From Clostridiales bacterium (GTDB taxonomy: Bacteria > Bacillota > Clostridia > Christensenellales > Aristaeellaceae): 8,112 bases of DNA. The stretch covers positions 1-8,112 of the forward strand of contig SFFH01000083.1 of NCBI GenBank assembly GCA_004557905.1. Direction: 5' to 3'. Below are positions 5,629-8,112 of the stretch, piece after piece. Within the stretch, counting starts at the first letter, position 1; each line of letters opens with the position of its first letter. The position numbers and the translations under genes were made by a program. Below the pieces are notes generated by a model. That model searched no databases. It was not told where the DNA came from and saw nothing but the letters and a program-made list of their open reading frames with translations.

Positions 5629-6963
5629 TCACGCGCGCACGCTGCGCAGGTAACGGAGGGTGAAGAAGACGCCCAGCGCGGTGCCCAGCGTCCAGCCCAC
5701 CGGCCAGGAGCACCAGATGCCGATGCTGCCCATCAGCGCGGAGAAGACGATGCACAGGCCCACGCGCAGCACCAGGTCGGTGAACGTGTCGATCATGAAC
5801 GCACCCATCAGGCCCGCGCCGCGCAGCACGCCGTCCACCACCAGCTTGACGCAGACGACCAGATAGAACGGGGAGACGATGCGCAGGAACTGCACGCCGG
5901 TATGCATGGCCTCGCCGCTGACCGCGCCGTCCATGAACAGGCTGATGGGCAGCGTGGGAAAGCCGAAGTACAGCGTGATGACCGGCACGCACAGCGCAAG
6001 GCCCAGCAGGATGCCGGCCCTCATGCCGGGCGCGATGCGTTCATGCTTGCCCGCGCCGATGTTCTGGGAGACGTAGTTGCTCACGCCGGTGCCCAGCTGG
6101 GTGAAACAGGTGATGACCAGGTTGTTGAGCTTGATGGCGGCGGCATAGCCGGCGATGACGGCGGGGCCGTAGCCGTTGATGACGGACTGGATGATGATGT
6201 TGCCCACGGAGACAAAGCTCTGCTGCGCGGTGCTGGGCAGGGCGATGAAGACGACCTGGCGCAGCAGCGGAAGGGAGAAGCGGCGCGGTGTGCCGGCATC
6301 CCGGGGCAGCGCGCGCAGGCGGCGCAGGACGGCGAGGACGGCCAGCACACAGCTGACGCCCTGGCACAGGAACGTGGCCCAGGCGACGCCGGCCACGCCC
6401 ATATGGAAGCCCGCGACGAAGAGGATGTTGACCAGAATGTTGACGGTGGAGGAGCAGGCCAGGAAGAGGAAAGGCGTGCGGGAATCGCCCATGGCGGAGA
6501 AGATGCCGGTAGCCACGTTGTAGTAAAACAGGAACGGCAGGCCGAGGAAGTAGATGTCCAGGTAAAGCCGGCAGTCCGCCATGAGCAGCTCGGGCGTGTT
6601 GATGAGGGCGAGCAGCTGCGTGCACAGGAGCAGGCCCAGCGCCATCAGGCTTGCACAGAGCACGCCCACGGCGATGAACACAGTCGATACGGCAGTCCGC
6701 AGGTCGGCATACTTCTTCGCGCCAAAGAGGCGGGAGATGATGATGGAGCAGCCGACGCTGCTGCCCATGGCGAAGGCGATGAAGATCAGCGTGATCTCGT
6801 ACGCGTTGCCGACGGCTGCCAGCGCGTTCTCGCCGATCCACCGGCCGGCGACGAGGCTGTCCGCGATGTTGTAGAGCTGCTGGAAGACGACGCTGCCCAG
6901 CAGCGGCAGGGAAAACCTGAGCAGAACGGTCTGCGGATTGCCGACCGTCAAATCCTTGTTCAT
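5629..6963 (-). CDS. MATE-family multidrug/toxin efflux transporter
   Basis: This is a 444-residue inner-membrane antiporter that exports organic cations or other small compounds using a Na+ or H+ gradient. The frame shows about twelve hydrophobic segments in two similar halves, as in the family. Typical blocks are SLPLLGSVVFQQLYNIADSL at the first helix, GENALAAVGNAYEI, the cytoplasmic loop SRLFGAKKYADLRTAVS, and in the second half ALPSTAQQSFVSVGNII and NNLVITCFTQLGTGVSNYV. Length is normal and there is no damage. I start it at the ATG at 6963 because AAGGAG (6975-6980) lies eleven bases upstream and the frame further up would overlap the promoter. It is transcribed alone, divergently from the ribonuclease operon, between its own promoter and terminator. 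The substrate is unknown. Confidence 0.94.
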   Translation of the reverse strand: MNKDLTVGNPQTVLLRFSLPLLGSVVFQQLYNIADSLVAGRWIGENALAAVGNAYEITLIFIAFAMGSSVGCSIIISRLFGAKKYADLRTAVSTVFIAVGVLCASLMALGLLLCTQLLALINTPELLMADCRLYLDIYFLGLPFLFYYNVATGIFSAMGDSRTPFLFLACSSTVNILVNILFVAGFHMGVAGVAWATFLCQGVSCVLAVLAVLRRLRALPRDAGTPRRFSLPLLRQVVFIALPSTAQQSFVSVGNIIIQSVINGYGPAVIAGYAAAIKLNNLVITCFTQLGTGVSNYVSQNIGAGKHERIAPGMRAGILLGLALCVPVITLYFGFPTLPISLFMDGAVSGEAMHTGVQFLRIVSPFYLVVCVKLVVDGVLRGAGLMGAFMIDTFTDLVLRVGLCIVFSALMGSIGIWCSWPVGWTLGTALGVFFTLRYLRSVRA

Positions 6964-6999
6964 ATGAAAATAAGCTCCTTTTTGCAAAAGTGCGGTGAG

Positions 7000-7029
7000 A
7001 TTATACCACCGTGCCGGCCAGGAAATCAA
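7000..7029 (-). promoter_or_regulatory. Promoter of the MATE gene
   Basis: On the - strand TTGATT (7024-7029) and a perfect TATAAT (7000-7005) are 18 bases apart. Transcription would start near 6993, about 30 bases before the ATG. Its -10 region TGGTATAATC is an exact mirror copy of the one in the opposing promoter. Confidence 0.72.
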
Positions 7030-7036
7030 GCGAAAG

Positions 7037-7065
7037 TTGGCAGCGCGGGCGGAATATGGTATAAT
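7037..7065 (+). promoter_or_regulatory. Promoter of the barnase-barstar operon
   Basis: TTGGCA (7037-7042), a 17-base spacer and a perfect TATAAT (7060-7065) with an extended TGG in front make this the strongest-looking promoter of the window. Transcription would start near 7072, giving a leader of about 26 bases. Only seven bases separate its -35 element from that of the divergent MATE promoter. Confidence 0.82.
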
Positions 7066-7097
7066 CAATCAAAGGCTGAACGACGGGAGGAATTCTC

Positions 7098-7625
7098 ATG
7101 ATGAACATCAGGCGCGCGGCGGCGGTGCTGCTGGCGCTGCTCATGCTGCTGCTCGCGCCCGCGGCGCTGGCGAAGACGATCACCGTGGACGCGGCGGACT
7201 ACGACGTGGAGGAAGGCGGCCGGTACGACACGATGGAGGAGGTGGCGATCTACCTCACCTTCTTTGACGAGCTGCCGGAGAACTACATCACCAAGAAGGA
7301 AGCGCAGGCGCTCGGCTGGGACAACAGGAAGGGCAACCTGTGGAAGGTGGCAGACGGCTGCTCCATCGGCGGCGACCGATTCGGCAACTACGAGGGCCTG
7401 CTGCCGGACGCGAAGGGGCGCAGGTGGACCGAGTGCGACATCGGCTTTGACGGCGGCTACCGGAACGGCCGGCGCATCGTGTTCTCCAACGACGGCCTGA
7501 TCTATTACACGGCCGACCATTACCAATCCTTTGACGAGATCGAGGTCATCTGGACGGACACGGAGGACAGCTTCCTCTCCGGCGAGGACCTGAAGTCGTT
7601 TGTCAAGTGGCTGTTTGAGGAGTGA
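7098..7625 (+). CDS. Secreted ribonuclease of the barnase family with a C-terminal extension
   Basis: Barnase-type enzymes cleave single-stranded RNA, preferably after guanine. Residues 1-25 are a signal peptide: MMNIRR, a Leu/Ala-rich core and the AALA|KT cleavage site. Residues 43-149 align with mature barnase over its length without gaps in the core (ELPENYITKKEAQALGW, KGNL, SIGGDRFGNYEG, DHYQSF). Catalytic residues are all present: Lys66 (barnase Lys27), Asp93 (Asp54), general base Glu112 (Glu73), Arg122 and Arg126 (Arg83, Arg87), general acid His141 (His102). Two things are odd. Tyr98 replaces Arg59, which binds RNA phosphate and barstar. And an acidic, partly amphipathic tail of about 26 residues (150-175) follows the point where barnase ends. 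GGGAGG (7085-7090) lies seven bases before the ATG at 7098; a second ATG follows directly. The barstar gene starts five bases after the stop. The role could be nutrient scavenging or competition. Confidence 0.95.
   Translation: MMNIRRAAAVLLALLMLLLAPAALAKTITVDAADYDVEEGGRYDTMEEVAIYLTFFDELPENYITKKEAQALGWDNRKGNLWKVADGCSIGGDRFGNYEGLLPDAKGRRWTECDIGFDGGYRNGRRIVFSNDGLIYYTADHYQSFDEIEVIWTDTEDSFLSGEDLKSFVKWLFEE
7616..7621 (+). promoter_or_regulatory. Ribosome binding site of the barstar gene inside the ribonuclease gene
   Basis: GAGGAG encodes the last two Glu codons of the ribonuclease and lies nine bases before the ATG at 7631. It decides the barstar start in favour of 7631 over the GTG at 7622, which it would touch. 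It implies that translation of toxin and inhibitor is coupled. Confidence 0.65.
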
Positions 7626-7630
7626 GCAGG

Positions 7631-7822
7631 ATGAAGACGATCAGACTGGATGTGACGAACATCGGCACGGTGAAGGCGCTGCACGTGTACCTCGCCTACA
7701 TGCTGGACCTGCCGGACTATTATGGAAGAAACCTGGACGCGCTGCACGACGTGCTGGGCGAAATCAGCGATCAGACGCGCATCGTGCTGGAGAACGGGAT
7801 GCTGCGCGTGGAGATGAACTGA
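7631..7822 (+). CDS. Barstar-family ribonuclease inhibitor, short form (63 aa)
   Basis: Barstar binds barnase tightly and covers its active site, protecting the producing cell from enzyme that stays or folds inside. Visible are the first strand (KTIRLDV), the helix with VKALHVYLAYML, and the binding loop and helix LPDYYGRNLDALHDVL. This has the same pattern as barstar LPEYYGENLDALWDCL, including Tyr29, Asp35 and Asp39, the main barnase contacts. A second strand (TRIVLEN) follows and the protein ends eight residues later at MLRVEMN. Classic barstar has 89 residues; about 25 are missing, including helix 4 with Glu76. Nothing barstar-like continues in other frames before the terminator ten bases downstream, so the short form looks settled rather than freshly broken. 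It may still bind through Tyr29/Asp35/Asp39, but stability and affinity are open. Confidence 0.88.
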   Translation: MKTIRLDVTNIGTVKALHVYLAYMLDLPDYYGRNLDALHDVLGEISDQTRIVLENGMLRVEMN

Positions 7823-7831
7823 CGGCATAGG

Positions 7832-7870
7832 AAAACGCTCATGCTTTGAGACGAAAGCATGGGCGTTTTT
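7832..7870 (+). terminator. Strong rho-independent terminator of the barnase-barstar operon, probably bidirectional
   Basis: A 16-base stem (7832-7847 with 7854-7869, one T-G pair) has a six-base loop and ends in GCGTTTTT. The left arm begins with AAAA, so the - strand copy also ends in TTTT. It lies ten bases after the barstar stop and eleven bases after the stop of the converging regulator gene, so it can serve both. Confidence 0.92.
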
Positions 7871-7880
7871 GTGTATGCGG

Positions 7881-8111
7881 TTAATCCTCCGGCTGCTGTC
7901 GGCTGCGCTTTTCAACCTCGGCGATCTCACGGCAGACACTGAGCATGGCGGTGACGGTCTCCTCACGGCAGCCCTGCGCAATTTCGCCGAACTGGCGGTT
8001 ATGCGCCGGATTGACCGGCATGACTGCGCCGGTGAGCATCTCCTCAATGGGCACATCGAGCGCATCGCACCACAACGCGAGCTTGCGCAGGTAGACGTCC
8101 TTCTTGCCGTT
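7881..8111 (-). CDS. XRE/Cro-C1-type helix-turn-helix regulator, C-terminal part (5' end outside window)
   Basis: The - strand frame is open to the right edge; 76 C-terminal residues are visible. The first ones, NGKKDVYLRKLALWCDALDV followed by PIEEMLTG, match the end of the XRE DNA-binding domain, where the recognition helix is followed by E-N-G-K-x(4)-L-x(2)-L-x(3)-ALxV and a final ..ELL helix. After it comes a Pro/Asn/His linker and a helix rich in Glu, Arg and Lys (EIAEVEKRSRQQPED). Such short proteins repress phage, plasmid, toxin-antitoxin or stress genes; the target is unknown. It converges on the barnase-barstar operon and shares its terminator, so it is not part of that operon. The recognition helix lies outside the window. 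Confidence 0.8.
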   Translation of the reverse strand, partial: NGKKDVYLRKLALWCDALDVPIEEMLTGAVMPVNPAHNRQFGEIAQGCREETVTAMLSVCREIAEVEKRSRQQPED

Positions 8112-8112
8112 C

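Noticed and set aside
6964..7068. Longer N-terminus of the MATE protein
   Set aside because: It would run through the promoter and the AAGGAG ribosome binding site of the 6963 start.
5902..7101. Long + strand frame opposite the MATE gene
   Set aside because: Low-complexity Gly/Asp/Glu/Gln/Ala product without hydrophobic or family signal; the - strand reads as a complete MATE transporter.
7622..7624. GTG at 7622 as barstar start
   Set aside because: The GAGGAG box would touch it; spacing to the ATG at 7631 is normal.

Overview
The window looks like chromosomal DNA from a GC-rich member of the Clostridia (Bacillota). Strong GGAGG-type ribosome binding sites, TTGNNN/TATAAT promoters, U-tailed hairpin terminators and a barnase/barstar pair support this. 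The genus cannot be told from the sequence. Base composition is uneven. The right two thirds (about 2900-8112) and the first 364 bases are clearly GC-rich, while 365-1500 is much richer in A/T and full of gene fragments.

Left part (1-2883, + strand): the C-terminal third of RmlA (dTDP-glucose synthesis), then a 560-bp stretch without a convincing gene but with several hairpins. Next is a stopped remnant of a DUF2075-type helicase/nuclease protein that keeps only its N-terminal nuclease-like part. Last is a glycosyltransferase whose GT8 half has lost its N-terminus and is fused to a complete-looking GT2 half. This reads as the damaged edge of a cell-surface polysaccharide locus. A 56-codon reading frame with a good ribosome binding site lies antisense across the junction of the two remnants.

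Middle part (2908-5555, - strand): a two-gene operon, iron-dependent alcohol dehydrogenase then class 3-like aldehyde dehydrogenase, with stop and start overlapping as TGATG. Both enzymes keep their catalytic residues, but the aldehyde dehydrogenase is frameshifted near its C-terminus, and its old reading frame can still be read to a stop at 2908. A MATE efflux pump (- strand, 5629-6963) follows, with its own promoter and terminator.

Right part (7000-8112): two back-to-back promoters share mirror-image -10 elements. One drives the MATE gene leftwards. The other drives a rightward operon of a secreted barnase-family ribonuclease and its barstar-family inhibitor, ended by a strong terminator that may also serve the converging XRE-type regulator fragment at the right edge.

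The most notable point is the barnase/barstar pair. The ribonuclease keeps its whole catalytic set but has Tyr in place of barnase Arg59 and carries a C-terminal tail of about 26 residues. The inhibitor is only 63 residues long and lacks the region that holds barstar Glu76, the known partner of Arg59. Both sides of one mapped contact are therefore missing together.
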